DNA from: JBFWVD01 sp050246915
GTDB taxonomy: Bacteria; Actinomycetota; Acidimicrobiia; Acidimicrobiales; Ilumatobacteraceae
DNA: 64,000 bases
Direction: 5' to 3'
Assembly (NCBI GenBank): GCA_050246915.1
Contig: JBFWVD010000020.1
Coordinates: 1 to 64,000 of the forward strand
A program made the position numbers and the translations under genes. The notes under the pieces are model-generated. The model was not told the origin of the DNA. It saw only the letters and a program-made list of their open reading frames with translations, and made no database searches. Positions 1 through 8,265 of this stretch are shown here, one piece after another. Within the stretch, counting starts at the first letter, position 1. Every line of letters begins with the position of its first letter.

Positions 1-2
1 AT

Positions 3-278
3 CGGGCGCAACGCCGTGCGTTGCGGGCGATGTACAAGACGTGCGCGATCGGAGGATGTGAGGTGGAGTTCGATCACTGCGACGCGCACCACATCCATCC
101 GTGGGAACACGGTGGGACCAGCGACCTGCGCAACTTCACCCCGCAATGCGGTCGCCATCATCCCAAGATCCACGCCGAAGGCTGGGAACTGGCCATGGAC
201 GACGACCGCACCCTGCACGTCACGTTGCCGGATGGGACCGAACTCCCACGCGCCGGACCCAACCGCCACCGGGACTGA
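3..278 (+). CDS. HNH endonuclease domain protein, C-terminal fragment (5' end outside window)
   Basis: The reading frame is open from the first bases of the window to a stop at 278, so only the C-terminal 91 residues are visible. They hold a complete HNH-type zinc/metal site: two CxxC-like cysteines (CAIGGC), the FDHCDAHHIHPWEHGG core with the His-His pair, then a CGRHH second half. This layout is typical of the HNH tail of DUF222/13E12-repeat proteins, which are abundant in Actinobacteria and often multicopy. An in-frame ATG lies at 30 (and an earlier start-like codon at 21), but the upstream in-frame residues match the family, so it is not the real start. Nuclease activity is inferred from the family; the biological role of these proteins is unclear. 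Confidence 0.8.
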   Translation, partial: RAQRRALRAMYKTCAIGGCEVEFDHCDAHHIHPWEHGGTSDLRNFTPQCGRHHPKIHAEGWELAMDDDRTLHVTLPDGTELPRAGPNRHRD

Positions 279-390
279 CCACCCCCGGTCATCCACCGGC
301 GGCATCGGCCGTCATCGCTGGCCCCTGCCTGTCAGCACCGCGTCAATGATCCTTGACAACTGAAGAGAAGCGGCCGATCGGACGCCCGGG

Positions 391-1791
391 TCAGGCCCGC
401 TTGGTCTCGGCCAAGCGGGCCAGCGCCTCGGCACGTTCCACTGCGTGATCGACGATGGGCGCCGGGTACCCCCTGGGAGCGCCGCTCGGCGACGCCCACG
501 GTTGATGGACCCACTTGTCCGGCATATCCGAGACCTCGGGGACATAGCAACGTACATAGCGACCATCGGGATCGAACTTCTCGCCTTGGGATACCGGATT
601 GAAGATGCGGAAGTACGGAGCAGCGTCGGTTCCGGTACCCGCTGTCCATTGCCAACCATGGCTGTTCGAAGCGAGATCCCCATCGGCGAGATGGGCCATG
701 AAATGCCCAGCTCCCCACTGCCACGGCAGATGCAGATCCTTCACCAGGAAACTGGCCACGATCATCCGAACACGGTTGTGCATGAACCCTTCGGCCAACA
801 GTTGGCGCATCCCGGCGTCGACGATGGGATACCCGGTGCGGCCGGCACACCACGCGTCGAAGCGATCGCGTGCCCCCGGGGTCGAATCATCGTCAACCCG
901 CATTGACACCATCGATGGTTGCATGGTGCGCCAGCCGCTCGATGGATCGCGCAGCAGCACATCGGCATAGAACTCCCGCCAGGCGATCTCGCTGCGGAAC
1001 ACCTCGTCGGCCCGCTCACCACCCAGGGCAGCCAGCACTGTGCGCGGGTGGATGGTGCCGAAACGCAGATGAGGACCGAGTCGGCTCGTGCCATCCACTC
1101 CCGGCAGATCGCGCTCACGGTCATATCGCCCGAGACGCGCGGTCGCGAACTGCTCGAGGGAGCGCTCGGCGCCGCGCTCGCCCGGCTCCAGCCACGCGGG
1201 CAATGGTCCGTCGAGAGCCGTCAACGCGTCGAGACCATGACGCCGAACCTCAGGATTGGTTGGTGCGATCCAACGCGACGCGGCGAGGGGCAACGGGTCG
1301 GTCCATCCGTGGGCCATCCACGCCGCTCGAAACGGTGTGAACACCTTGAACGGACCGCCGGTCTTGGTGACGAGCGTGCCGGGACGCACTGCGTAGTTGG
1401 TGCCTCGTGCGGTGAGCTTGATGCCGTGTGATTCGAGCGCTCGGCGAACAGCGCCGTCGCGACGTCGCCCATAGGGGGTGAAGTCCTCGGTGACGATCAC
1501 CCGGTCCGCGCCAACCGCTCGTGCCACTGCGGGCACCTCGTCGGCGGGCCTGCCGCTGACGATCCACAAAGCACCACCGAGATCGGCGTCGAGGGCCCGG
1601 AGCGTCGCCGCCAAGAACGCCGGCCGCGGGCCTGACGGCCTGGTCAGCAGCACCGGGTCGAGCACGTACATGACAGCCACCGGGCCGCGCGCCGCGGCAG
1701 CCGAAAGGGCCTCGTGATCGCTGAGACGAAGGTCGCGACGCAGCCACACGAGCGTCGCGGGCGCGTCCGATGATGAAGACGACTCGGGCAC
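391..1791 (-). CDS. phr: Cryptochrome/deoxyribodipyrimidine photolyase (class I type)
   Basis: A 466-residue flavoprotein that would repair UV-induced cyclobutane pyrimidine dimers using light. The N-terminal third is the alpha/beta antenna domain (LVWLRRDLRLSDHEAL), the C-terminal half the FAD-binding helical domain with the family signatures RLGPHLRFG, EIAWREFYADVL, GYPIVDAGMRQL, MHNRVRMIVASF and SNSHGWQWTAGTGTDAAPYF. The open frame extends to 1998, but I chose the GTG at 1791: it is preceded by a purine-rich GGGGAGG site, and homology begins only after it. Length is normal for class I photolyases. It is divergent from the SDR gene that starts at 1965. Whether it repairs CPDs or 6-4 products cannot be decided from sequence alone, but the Trp-rich FAD region favours a CPD photolyase. 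Confidence 0.92.
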   Translation of the reverse strand: MPESSSSSDAPATLVWLRRDLRLSDHEALSAAAARGPVAVMYVLDPVLLTRPSGPRPAFLAATLRALDADLGGALWIVSGRPADEVPAVARAVGADRVIVTEDFTPYGRRRDGAVRRALESHGIKLTARGTNYAVRPGTLVTKTGGPFKVFTPFRAAWMAHGWTDPLPLAASRWIAPTNPEVRRHGLDALTALDGPLPAWLEPGERGAERSLEQFATARLGRYDRERDLPGVDGTSRLGPHLRFGTIHPRTVLAALGGERADEVFRSEIAWREFYADVLLRDPSSGWRTMQPSMVSMRVDDDSTPGARDRFDAWCAGRTGYPIVDAGMRQLLAEGFMHNRVRMIVASFLVKDLHLPWQWGAGHFMAHLADGDLASNSHGWQWTAGTGTDAAPYFRIFNPVSQGEKFDPDGRYVRCYVPEVSDMPDKWVHQPWASPSGAPRGYPAPIVDHAVERAEALARLAETKRA

Positions 1792-1964
1792 GCCCCAATC
1801 CTCCCCGCCCGAGAACGCCGACGAGACACCCGGAGCGAGTTTCCGCGGCCGCCAGAGGTGTGCAAGGTTTACTGCGCTGTCCTCCCGTCGACATCGAGTC
1901 GCCACGAGGGCCGCATCGAACCGCCTGGTCGGCGGTTCCACATCGAACAGGTTCGGGGGAACTC

Positions 1965-2723
1965 GTGGTCGGTAGCAGGCTCGAGAACAAGGTCGCATTC
2001 GTCACCGGCGCAGGCCAAGGCGTCGGTCGCGGCATCGCCATGGCGCTGGCCGCCGAGGGGGCGAAGATCGCCGTGACCGGTCGCACCAAATCCAAGTGCG
2101 ACTCGGTGGTGTCCGAACTAGCCGAGCGGGGCGCCTTCGGCATCTCGATCGCGTGCGACGTCGAGTCGCGCGCCGCCATCGACGCTGCAGTGGCCGAGAC
2201 CATCGCCGAGTTCGGACGCATCGACATCGTCGTGAACAGCGCGCAGAGCGTGTACTACCCGTCGCTGCGCAAGCTCACCGAAGAGGTGTTCAAGTCCATG
2301 TTGCAGTCGGGCCCCATCGGTTGCCTCAACGTGATGCAGGCCACGTTCGATCAACTGCGCACCCACCGAGGTTGTGTGATCAACCTCGGGTCCGGCAGCT
2401 CGCTCATGCCGCACCCAGCCATGGGCGGCTACGCAGCAGCGAAGGAAGCGATCCGCGTGCTCAGCCGCACCGCCGCGGTCGAGTGGGGCCGCTTCGGCAT
2501 CCGCGTCAACTCGATCTGCCCGCTGGCGGCGTCACCGGGATGGGACAGCTTTGGCGGCGAGACCGGCTCGGACGCCGCCGTTATCGCCCAGGTGCCGCTC
2601 GGCCGTATGGGCGACTGCGAGCTCGACATCGGACGGGCCGCGGTCTACCTCGCCAGTGAGGACGCGGCATACGTGACCGGCACCACGTTGATGGTCGACG
2701 GCGGCTTCAACTACCTGCGCTGA
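1965..2723 (+). CDS. SDR family oxidoreductase
   Basis: A 252-residue classical short-chain dehydrogenase/reductase, a soluble NAD(P)-dependent oxidoreductase of unknown substrate. The Rossmann glycine motif (TGAGQGVGRGIA) lies near residue 15 and the catalytic Tyr/Lys pair is in GGYAAAKEAI with an upstream serine-rich GSGSSLMPHP strand. The usual NNAG motif is replaced by NSAQS, so the cofactor-side helix is atypical. A C-terminal TGTTLMVDGGFNYLR matches the common SDR ending. The GTG at 1965 was chosen because a GGGGGA stretch lies just upstream and the family N-terminus begins here; the open frame upstream of it runs opposite to the photolyase gene. It ends 55 bases before the convergent lepA stop. 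Confidence 0.85.
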   Translation: MVGSRLENKVAFVTGAGQGVGRGIAMALAAEGAKIAVTGRTKSKCDSVVSELAERGAFGISIACDVESRAAIDAAVAETIAEFGRIDIVVNSAQSVYYPSLRKLTEEVFKSMLQSGPIGCLNVMQATFDQLRTHRGCVINLGSGSSLMPHPAMGGYAAAKEAIRVLSRTAAVEWGRFGIRVNSICPLAASPGWDSFGGETGSDAAVIAQVPLGRMGDCELDIGRAAVYLASEDAAYVTGTTLMVDGGFNYLR

Positions 2724-2777
2724 ACGCGCTCGGAGGAGGGCCGAACTCAATCGGCGAGAGCCGCCCGGCCGGCGAAC

Positions 2778-4562
2778 TCAGTCGTCGAGGCGCAGCGCAG
2801 CGACGAAGGCCTCCTGGGGCACTTCGACGCGTCCGATCGACTTCATCTTCTTCTTGCCTTCCTTCTGCTTCTCGAGCAGTTTGCGCTTGCGGGTGATGTC
2901 ACCGCCGTAGCACTTGGCCAACACGTCCTTGCGCTTGGCCTTCACCGTCGACCGAGCGATGAACCGACCACCGATGGCAGCCTGGATCGGAACGTCGAAC
3001 ATCTGACGCGGGATGAGCTCCTTGAGCTTCTCGCACATACGACGGCCGTAATCGAACGCCCGATCGCGGTGCACGATGGCCGAGAACGCATCGGCGATCG
3101 TGCCGTTCAACAAGATGTCGACCCGCACCAGCGCCTGGGTCGAATACCCGTCAGGCTCGTAGTCGAGCGACGCGTATCCCTGCGTGCGGCTCTTGAGTTG
3201 ATCGAAGAAGTCGATGACCACCTCGGCCAGCGGAATGCGGTACACGAGCTCCATCCGCTCCGGCGACAGGTACTCCATCTTCACCATCTCGCCGCGGCGA
3301 CCTTGGCACAGCTCGATGATCGAGCCCGTGTAGGTGGACGGCGTGAGGATGGTGGTCTTCAGGAACGGTTCGTCGATGTGGTCGATCTCTTGCGGCAACG
3401 GCAGCTCGGCCGGGTTGTCCACCTCGACCATGGCGCCCTTGGTCGTGTGCACGTGATAGCCGACCGACGGTGCCGTGGCGATGAGCGACAGGTTGAACTC
3501 GCGCTCGAGCCGCTCGCGCACGATCTCCATGTGCAGCAGACCCAGGAAACCGCATCGGAACCCGAAGCCCAACGCACCGGAGGTCTCTGGCGCATAGGTG
3601 ATGGACGAATCGTTGAGGCGGAGCTTGTCGAGTGAATCGCGCAGGTTCTCGAACTCGTCGCCGTCGACGGGGTAGAGCCCGCAGAACACCATGGGTTTGG
3701 GATGCGAGTAGCCCTCGAGCGCCTCGGCTGCCGGGTTCGCCGCCGTTGTGACCGTCTCGCCAACGCGGGCCTCGCCCACGTCCTTGATGCCGGCGATGAG
3801 ATAGCCCACCTCGCCGGGCCCCAGCTCGGGCAGCGCCGTGAGCCCGGGCATGCGAGCGCCGATCTCGTTGGCCTCGTGCAAGGTGCCGGCCTGCATGAAC
3901 CGCAGCTTCGAGTTCGCCTTCATCACGCCGTCCATCACCCGCACCGACGACACCACACCGCGGTAGGGATCGAAGATGGAGTCGAAGATGAGGGCGCGCA
4001 GTGGCGCTTCGGGATCACCACTGGGCGGTGGGATGCGGTCGCAGATGGCGTCGAGCAACTCCGGAACGCCCAGGCCCGACTTGGCGCTGATGCGCAGAAT
4101 CTCGTCGGCAGGAATGCCCAGCACCTTCTCGATCTCGGCCGCGTAGCGATCGGGATCGGCGGCGGGCAGGTCGATCTTGTTCAGCACAGCCACGATCTCG
4201 AGATCGTTCTCGAGGGCGAGATAGCAGTTGGCGAGCGTCTGGGCTTCGATGCCCTGCGCGGCATCGACCACGAGCACGACGCCTTCGCACGCGGCCAGCG
4301 ACCGGGACACCTCGTAGCCGAAGTCCACGTGGCCAGGGGTGTCGATGAGGTGCAGGACATGCCCGTTCCAGCTCACGCGGACGTTCTGGGCCTTGATGGT
4401 GATCCCCCGCTCACGCTCCAGATCCATCGAGTCGAGGTACTGGGCGCGCATGTCCCGGGAGTCGACGGCGTGGGTCAGCTCCAAGATGCGATCGGACAAG
4501 GTGGACTTGCCGTGATCGATGTGGGCGATGATCGAGAAATTGCGGATGCGGGAGAGATCCAT
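2778..4562 (-). CDS. lepA: Elongation factor 4 (LepA), back-translocating GTPase
   Basis: A 594-residue translational GTPase, the normal length for LepA. It has the G1 loop AHIDHGKST at residues 13-21, the DTPGHVDF G3 motif, NKIDLP (G4), then EF-G-like domains II, III and V, and the LepA-specific C-terminal domain ending in a Lys-rich stretch (KRKLLEKQKEGKKKMKSIG). It acts on ribosomes, remodelling stalled or mistranslocated complexes. It is divergent from rpsT, with 164 bases between the two starts, an arrangement common in bacteria. The ATG at 4562 gives the canonical MDLSRIRNFSIIAHIDH start. Confidence 0.97.
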   Translation of the reverse strand: MDLSRIRNFSIIAHIDHGKSTLSDRILELTHAVDSRDMRAQYLDSMDLERERGITIKAQNVRVSWNGHVLHLIDTPGHVDFGYEVSRSLAACEGVVLVVDAAQGIEAQTLANCYLALENDLEIVAVLNKIDLPAADPDRYAAEIEKVLGIPADEILRISAKSGLGVPELLDAICDRIPPPSGDPEAPLRALIFDSIFDPYRGVVSSVRVMDGVMKANSKLRFMQAGTLHEANEIGARMPGLTALPELGPGEVGYLIAGIKDVGEARVGETVTTAANPAAEALEGYSHPKPMVFCGLYPVDGDEFENLRDSLDKLRLNDSSITYAPETSGALGFGFRCGFLGLLHMEIVRERLEREFNLSLIATAPSVGYHVHTTKGAMVEVDNPAELPLPQEIDHIDEPFLKTTILTPSTYTGSIIELCQGRRGEMVKMEYLSPERMELVYRIPLAEVVIDFFDQLKSRTQGYASLDYEPDGYSTQALVRVDILLNGTIADAFSAIVHRDRAFDYGRRMCEKLKELIPRQMFDVPIQAAIGGRFIARSTVKAKRKDVLAKCYGGDITRKRKLLEKQKEGKKKMKSIGRVEVPQEAFVAALRLDD

Positions 4563-4604
4563 AAGGGGGCGGACGAAGGGTAGCTGCTCGATCCGTCCGA
4601 GAGC

Positions 4605-4632
4605 TTGGTCCGGACCGGCCCGTCACTGTTAT
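4605..4632 (+). promoter_or_regulatory. Candidate promoter of rpsT
   Basis: A TTGGTC box (4605-4610) and TGTTAT box (4627-4632) are separated by 16 bases, about 95 bases upstream of the S20 start codon. This resembles a housekeeping sigma-factor promoter. It lies between the divergent lepA and rpsT starts. Inference from motif match only. Confidence 0.4.
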
Positions 4633-4726
4633 CCTCTCCGGGCCTTCCCGCTCGCGGGAGTACAGGACGACACGGGGTTCCACCCCAACCAACCCGGGGC
4701 CGACCCCACAGGAAGAGAAACCAGCG

Positions 4727-4981
4727 ATGGCAAACATCAAGAGCCAGAAGAAGCGCATCCTCACCAACGCCAAGGCAGCCGAGCGCAACAAGGCCGTCAA
4801 GAGCGAGCTGAAGACCCGCCTCAAGAACGCCACCAAGACGCTCGGCACCGAAGAGAACGCCGAGGCGCTGCGTCTGGCCGTTCGCAAGCTCGACAAGGCC
4901 GCCACCGCCGGGGTCATCCACCCCAACGCTGCGGCCCGCAAGAAGAGCCGCCTCATGAAGAAGGTCAACGCCGCCGGATGA
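4727..4981 (+). CDS. rpsT: 30S ribosomal protein S20
   Basis: An 84-residue, Lys/Arg/Ala-rich helical protein starting MANIKSQKKRILTNAKAAER, the signature of S20, which binds 16S rRNA early in small-subunit assembly. An AGGAAGAGAAACC Shine-Dalgarno region precedes the ATG. The C-terminal helix (NAAARKKSRLMKKVNAAG) is intact. Its last 17 bases overlap the 3' end of the convergent zur gene, leaving no room for a separate terminator. Confidence 0.97.
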   Translation: MANIKSQKKRILTNAKAAERNKAVKSELKTRLKNATKTLGTEENAEALRLAVRKLDKAATAGVIHPNAAARKKSRLMKKVNAAG

Positions 4982-5423
4982 CCCGGCACTGCGCACATCG
5001 CCCGGTGAGGGCGAAGTGGCGCAGGTTCAGCTCGAAGCCGTGTGACTTGTCGATCTGACGCTCGAACGCCCGAGCGGCGGCCGCGGGGACCAGCACCTGC
5101 TGACCGCAGTCATCGCACACCAGATGCAGATCGGCCACGCTGGCCGACATCCAGTGCGCCGAGCTGTGACCGAGATGCACGTGCTCGACGAGGCCCGCTT
5201 CCTCGAGCGTATTGAGTGTTCGATACACCGTCGCCTGGCTCACGTCCGGGTCGCGCCGCTGCACTTCGGCGATGACCGCTTCGGAGGCCATCGCCGCTGG
5301 GGCACCGAGGACCACCGCAGCCACTACGCGGCGAGGCTCGGTGATCCTCAGACCCGAGTGACGGAGCAGTTCGTCGATGTCCACAACGGGCTCGACCATC
5401 GCTGCGGAGTCCGGTTCAGACAT
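4965..5423 (-). CDS. zur: Fur-family repressor, probably the zinc regulator Zur
   Basis: A 152-residue Fur-family metalloregulator. The winged-helix recognition segment is SQATVYRTLNTLEEAGLV (about 62-79), followed by HVHLGHSSAH and LHLVCDDCG. Cys103/Cys106 and Cys143/Cys146 would form the structural zinc site. It is last in the znuA-znuC-znuB operon: its ATG at 5423 overlaps the znuB stop by 8 bases, so translation is likely coupled. Genomic context, rather than any residue, argues for zinc rather than iron sensing. The open frame begins at 5477, but the upstream 18 residues lie inside znuB and are not family-like. In the metal-bound form it would repress the operon through the palindrome at 8176-8190. 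Confidence 0.88.
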   Translation of the reverse strand: MSEPDSAAMVEPVVDIDELLRHSGLRITEPRRVVAAVVLGAPAAMASEAVIAEVQRRDPDVSQATVYRTLNTLEEAGLVEHVHLGHSSAHWMSASVADLHLVCDDCGQQVLVPAAAARAFERQIDKSHGFELNLRHFALTGRCAQCRVIRRR

Positions 5424-6258
5424 GGCCGATGTAGGCGACGCGCCCCAAGCGACGTGACCCGGTGAGCATGAGCACACCGGCGAACAGCGCGGTGCCGACC
5501 AGCACGATGGTGGGTCCGGTCTTCCAGTCGAGGTGATAGCTGAGGTTCATCCCCACGAAACCGCACACCCCGCCGATGACCGTCGAGAGCACCAACATCG
5601 AGGAGAACGAGTTGGTGAGCATCCGGGCCACGGTGGGCGGGATGACCAACGTGGCGGCCAGCAACGTGACCCCGACCACCTGCATGGTCGCCAGGATCGA
5701 CACGGCCAGCACCAACATCAACAGCGCATCGATCCGTGCCGTGTTCACCCCCGACACCTGCGCGACCTCGGGGTCGAACGTGGTGAACAGCAGCTTGCGA
5801 TAGCCGAAGAACACCACGGCAACGGCGAACACGATCACCGCCACCATCCCCCACACATCGGCGCTCGACACGCCGAGGATCGAACCGAACAACGCGGCGT
5901 CGAAGTTCTGGCGCGGTCCGTGGAAGATGTCGGCCAGCACGAGGCCGATGGCGAAGCTGGCCGTGGTGATCACGCCGATGGCGGCATCGCTGCCGATCGG
6001 CCGCCGACGGGTGACCGCCCCGATGGCCAGCGCCGAGGCCAGGCCCCAGGTGCCGGCACCGAGCAGATAGTTGACCCCCAGCAGCGACGAGGCCGCGAAC
6101 CCGCCGAAGATGGCATGCGAGAGCCCGTGGCCGATGTAGCTCATGCCTCGCAGCACCACGTACACGCCGACCAGGCCGCACAACGCCCCGGCCAACGTGG
6201 CCACGAGCAGACCGTTGCGGAAGAACTCGAACTCGAAGGGTCGAAGCAACTCGTGCAT
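5416..6258 (-). CDS. znuB: Zinc/manganese ABC transporter permease (ZnuB-like)
   Basis: A 280-residue multi-pass membrane protein of the ABC-3 permease family, starting MHELLRPFEFEFFRNGLLVA and with about eight hydrophobic helices. The conserved early segment GVYVVLRGMSYIGHGLSHAIFGG is typical of ZnuB/MntB/TroC permeases. It would carry Zn(II) (or Mn(II)) across the membrane with ZnuC and ZnuA. The ATG at 6258 lies 2 bases after the znuC stop; the longer open frame upstream is out-of-frame znuC sequence. Its stop overlaps the zur start. Confidence 0.93.
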   Translation of the reverse strand: MHELLRPFEFEFFRNGLLVATLAGALCGLVGVYVVLRGMSYIGHGLSHAIFGGFAASSLLGVNYLLGAGTWGLASALAIGAVTRRRPIGSDAAIGVITTASFAIGLVLADIFHGPRQNFDAALFGSILGVSSADVWGMVAVIVFAVAVVFFGYRKLLFTTFDPEVAQVSGVNTARIDALLMLVLAVSILATMQVVGVTLLAATLVIPPTVARMLTNSFSSMLVLSTVIGGVCGFVGMNLSYHLDWKTGPTIVLVGTALFAGVLMLTGSRRLGRVAYIGHV

Positions 6259-6260
6259 GG

Positions 6261-7100
6261 TCAGCCTGCTCGCTTCCTGCTCATGCGATTGGTCCGCCCG
6301 TCGGGGGTTCGCAGATCGATCTGGGCTCGCTGGCCGATCTGGCCGCGACCTTCGATGACCACCGGCATGCCGGCGTGTTCGAGCACCTCCATGCGCGCCC
6401 CGTAGGTGGCTTCCAGTACGTCGGGGGTGAGCACCTGGTTGGGGGCACCGTCGCCGAGGATCCGCTTGTTGACGCACACCAGCCGAGGCAGGTGAGCGGC
6501 GATCCCGTTCAGATCATGGGTGGTGAGGATCATCGCCACCCCTTGTGCGTTCAGGTCCTCGAGGAGATGGAGGATCTCGTGACGGGTGCGCACGTCGACG
6601 CCCGATGTCGGCTCGTCCATGAGGAGCAAGTCCGGTTGACGCAGCAGAGCGCGGGCCAGGAACACCCGCTGCTGCTGACCACCCGAGAGCTCGCGGATGT
6701 GGCGCTCCCCCAGCCCACTGATGCCGAGGCGTTCGAGCACGTCGGCGACCGCCGTGCGCTCCGCCTTGCTCGACCACGGCCATCGGCGGTTGGTACGGGC
6801 CATCAGCACGCACTCCGACACTGTCACAGGGAAGTTCCAATTGACGGTCTCGACCTGCGGCACCAGCGCCACGGTCATACCGTCGGCGTGCACCACGGTT
6901 CCCTCGATGGGGGCGACGGTTCCGGTGATGACGCGCAACAGGGTGGTCTTGCCCGACCCCGACGGACCGACGATGCCCACGAACCCGCACGGTCCGATGG
7001 AGAAGTCGATGTGATCGAGGACGAGTTCGTTCCCGTATCGTGCCGACAGGTGGCGTAGCTCCAGCAGTGGTGTTTCCAGCGGTGCTGGTGAACCGCTCAT
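6261..7100 (-). CDS. znuC: Zinc/manganese ABC transporter ATP-binding protein (ZnuC-like)
   Basis: A 279-residue ABC ATPase. The Walker A loop is GPSGSGKTT near residue 45, the signature motif LSGGQQQRVFLARAL, Walker B DLLLMDEPTSGVD and the switch His in ILTTHD are all present. It energises zinc import with the ZnuB permease. Its ATG overlaps the znuA stop by 4 bases (ATGA), which implies translational coupling. A basic C-terminal tail (about 25 residues, RTNRMSRKRAG) extends past the usual end. Confidence 0.94.
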   Translation of the reverse strand: MSGSPAPLETPLLELRHLSARYGNELVLDHIDFSIGPCGFVGIVGPSGSGKTTLLRVITGTVAPIEGTVVHADGMTVALVPQVETVNWNFPVTVSECVLMARTNRRWPWSSKAERTAVADVLERLGISGLGERHIRELSGGQQQRVFLARALLRQPDLLLMDEPTSGVDVRTRHEILHLLEDLNAQGVAMILTTHDLNGIAAHLPRLVCVNKRILGDGAPNQVLTPDVLEATYGARMEVLEHAGMPVVIEGRGQIGQRAQIDLRTPDGRTNRMSRKRAG

Positions 7101-8125
7101 TGCGGGTAGTTCGCCGAGTCAGCGACAACGTCACTCACATCGAGCGCTCGCAACGCGGTCGCCGTTCCCCCGAGCGCCTCGGTCATCGTCTGGTAGTCGA
7201 AGCGCATGAGACCGAGCCACGAGTGGCCGTTCTCGCCAGGCGCGCCCGGCAGATCGTCGTCGCGCAACTCATCGACGTACTTCACGTTGGCCTCCTTGCC
7301 GATCTGTTCCAGCACCGGGCTGGGGAACACCTCGGACCCGAAGATGGCCGGCACTCCGGCCGCCTTCACCTGATCGATGAGCTCACCCACTTCCTTGGGC
7401 GTGGGATCTTCGAAGTCGCTGACCTGGATGGCGCCGATCACACTCCAGCCGTACTCCTTGGCGAAGTAGGCGTAGGCATCGTGATACGTGAGCAGCTTGC
7501 GATGCTCCGGGGTCACCGTGGCGAAGTCTCTGCGCATCGCCGCGTCGAGTGCATCGATCTTGGCGGCCAGCGCGCTGTAGTTGGCCCGGTAGTACGCCGC
7601 GTTCGCGGGGTCGACGTCGGCCAGCGTGTCCGACGCGATCTGCGCGTACTTCTTGGCCATCGGCGGGTTGGTCCACAGGTGCGGGTTGGGCTTTCCTTCG
7701 TCCTTGGGGAACGAGAAGTCGTAGATGTACTGATCAGGAGTGATCGTCATGTTTCCGAGTTCGACGATCTCGGTGCTCTCACGCTTGTTCGCCTCGGCCA
7801 ACTTCTTGGTGGGCTCCTCCAATTGCAGGCCATTGATGAAGATCACGTCGGCCTTCGACAACGCTTCGGCAACCGAGGGCTTGGGCTCGAAGGTGTGGGA
7901 GTTGGTGCCCTCGGGCACGATGCCGGTCACCGTGGCCCTGTCGCCGGCGATGTTGGCCACGATCGAGGTGATCGGTGCCACGGTGGTGACCACGACGAGC
8001 TTGCCGGTCCGGGCCACGGTCGCCGCGGAGCTGCCCGAACTCGATGAATCGTCGCCACCACACGCCGACGCCATCAACGCCAGAGCGACCGCCCCCACCA
8101 TCGAACCACGTACGACCTTGTTCAT
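7097..8125 (-). CDS. znuA: Zinc ABC transporter substrate-binding lipoprotein (ZnuA-like)
   Basis: A 342-residue cluster A-I metal-binding protein. The signal peptide ends in a lipobox (MASAC) with a Ser-rich linker behind it, so it should be membrane-anchored outside the cell. Metal ligands typical of ZnuA are visible: His in GTNSHTFEPKPS, His in PNPHLWTNP, His in LTYHDAYAYF and an acidic residue in IFGSEVFPS. There is no long His-rich loop. The ATG at 8125 has a GGGAG Shine-Dalgarno 5 bases upstream; an in-frame GTG at 8131 is an alternative. First gene of the znuA-znuC-znuB-zur operon. Confidence 0.92.
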   Translation of the reverse strand: MNKVVRGSMVGAVALALMASACGGDDSSSSGSSAATVARTGKLVVVTTVAPITSIVANIAGDRATVTGIVPEGTNSHTFEPKPSVAEALSKADVIFINGLQLEEPTKKLAEANKRESTEIVELGNMTITPDQYIYDFSFPKDEGKPNPHLWTNPPMAKKYAQIASDTLADVDPANAAYYRANYSALAAKIDALDAAMRRDFATVTPEHRKLLTYHDAYAYFAKEYGWSVIGAIQVSDFEDPTPKEVGELIDQVKAAGVPAIFGSEVFPSPVLEQIGKEANVKYVDELRDDDLPGAPGENGHSWLGLMRFDYQTMTEALGGTATALRALDVSDVVADSANYPQ

Positions 8126-8175
8126 GTCCACTCCCGCGTTTGCGTCCCGATCGCCCGCATGGGTCCGACCCTAAA

Positions 8176-8190
8176 TGCGAGCTGTTCGCA
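8176..8190. promoter_or_regulatory. Zur-like 7-1-7 palindrome upstream of znuA
   Basis: The 15-base sequence TGCGAGC-T-GTTCGCA is an inverted repeat of two 7-base arms around one base (6 of 7 positions match), the classic architecture of Fur-family operators. It lies 51 bases upstream of the znuA start, where the promoter of the znu-zur operon should be. Seen: the palindrome and position. Inferred: that Zur binds it when zinc-loaded. Confidence 0.55.
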
Positions 8191-8265
8191 AGAAGCACGC
8201 GGAGCGGATTTTGTTTCGCGGGAATTTCCCTGAGGTTGCCCCAAGGCCGACGAGCCGACGGGGCC

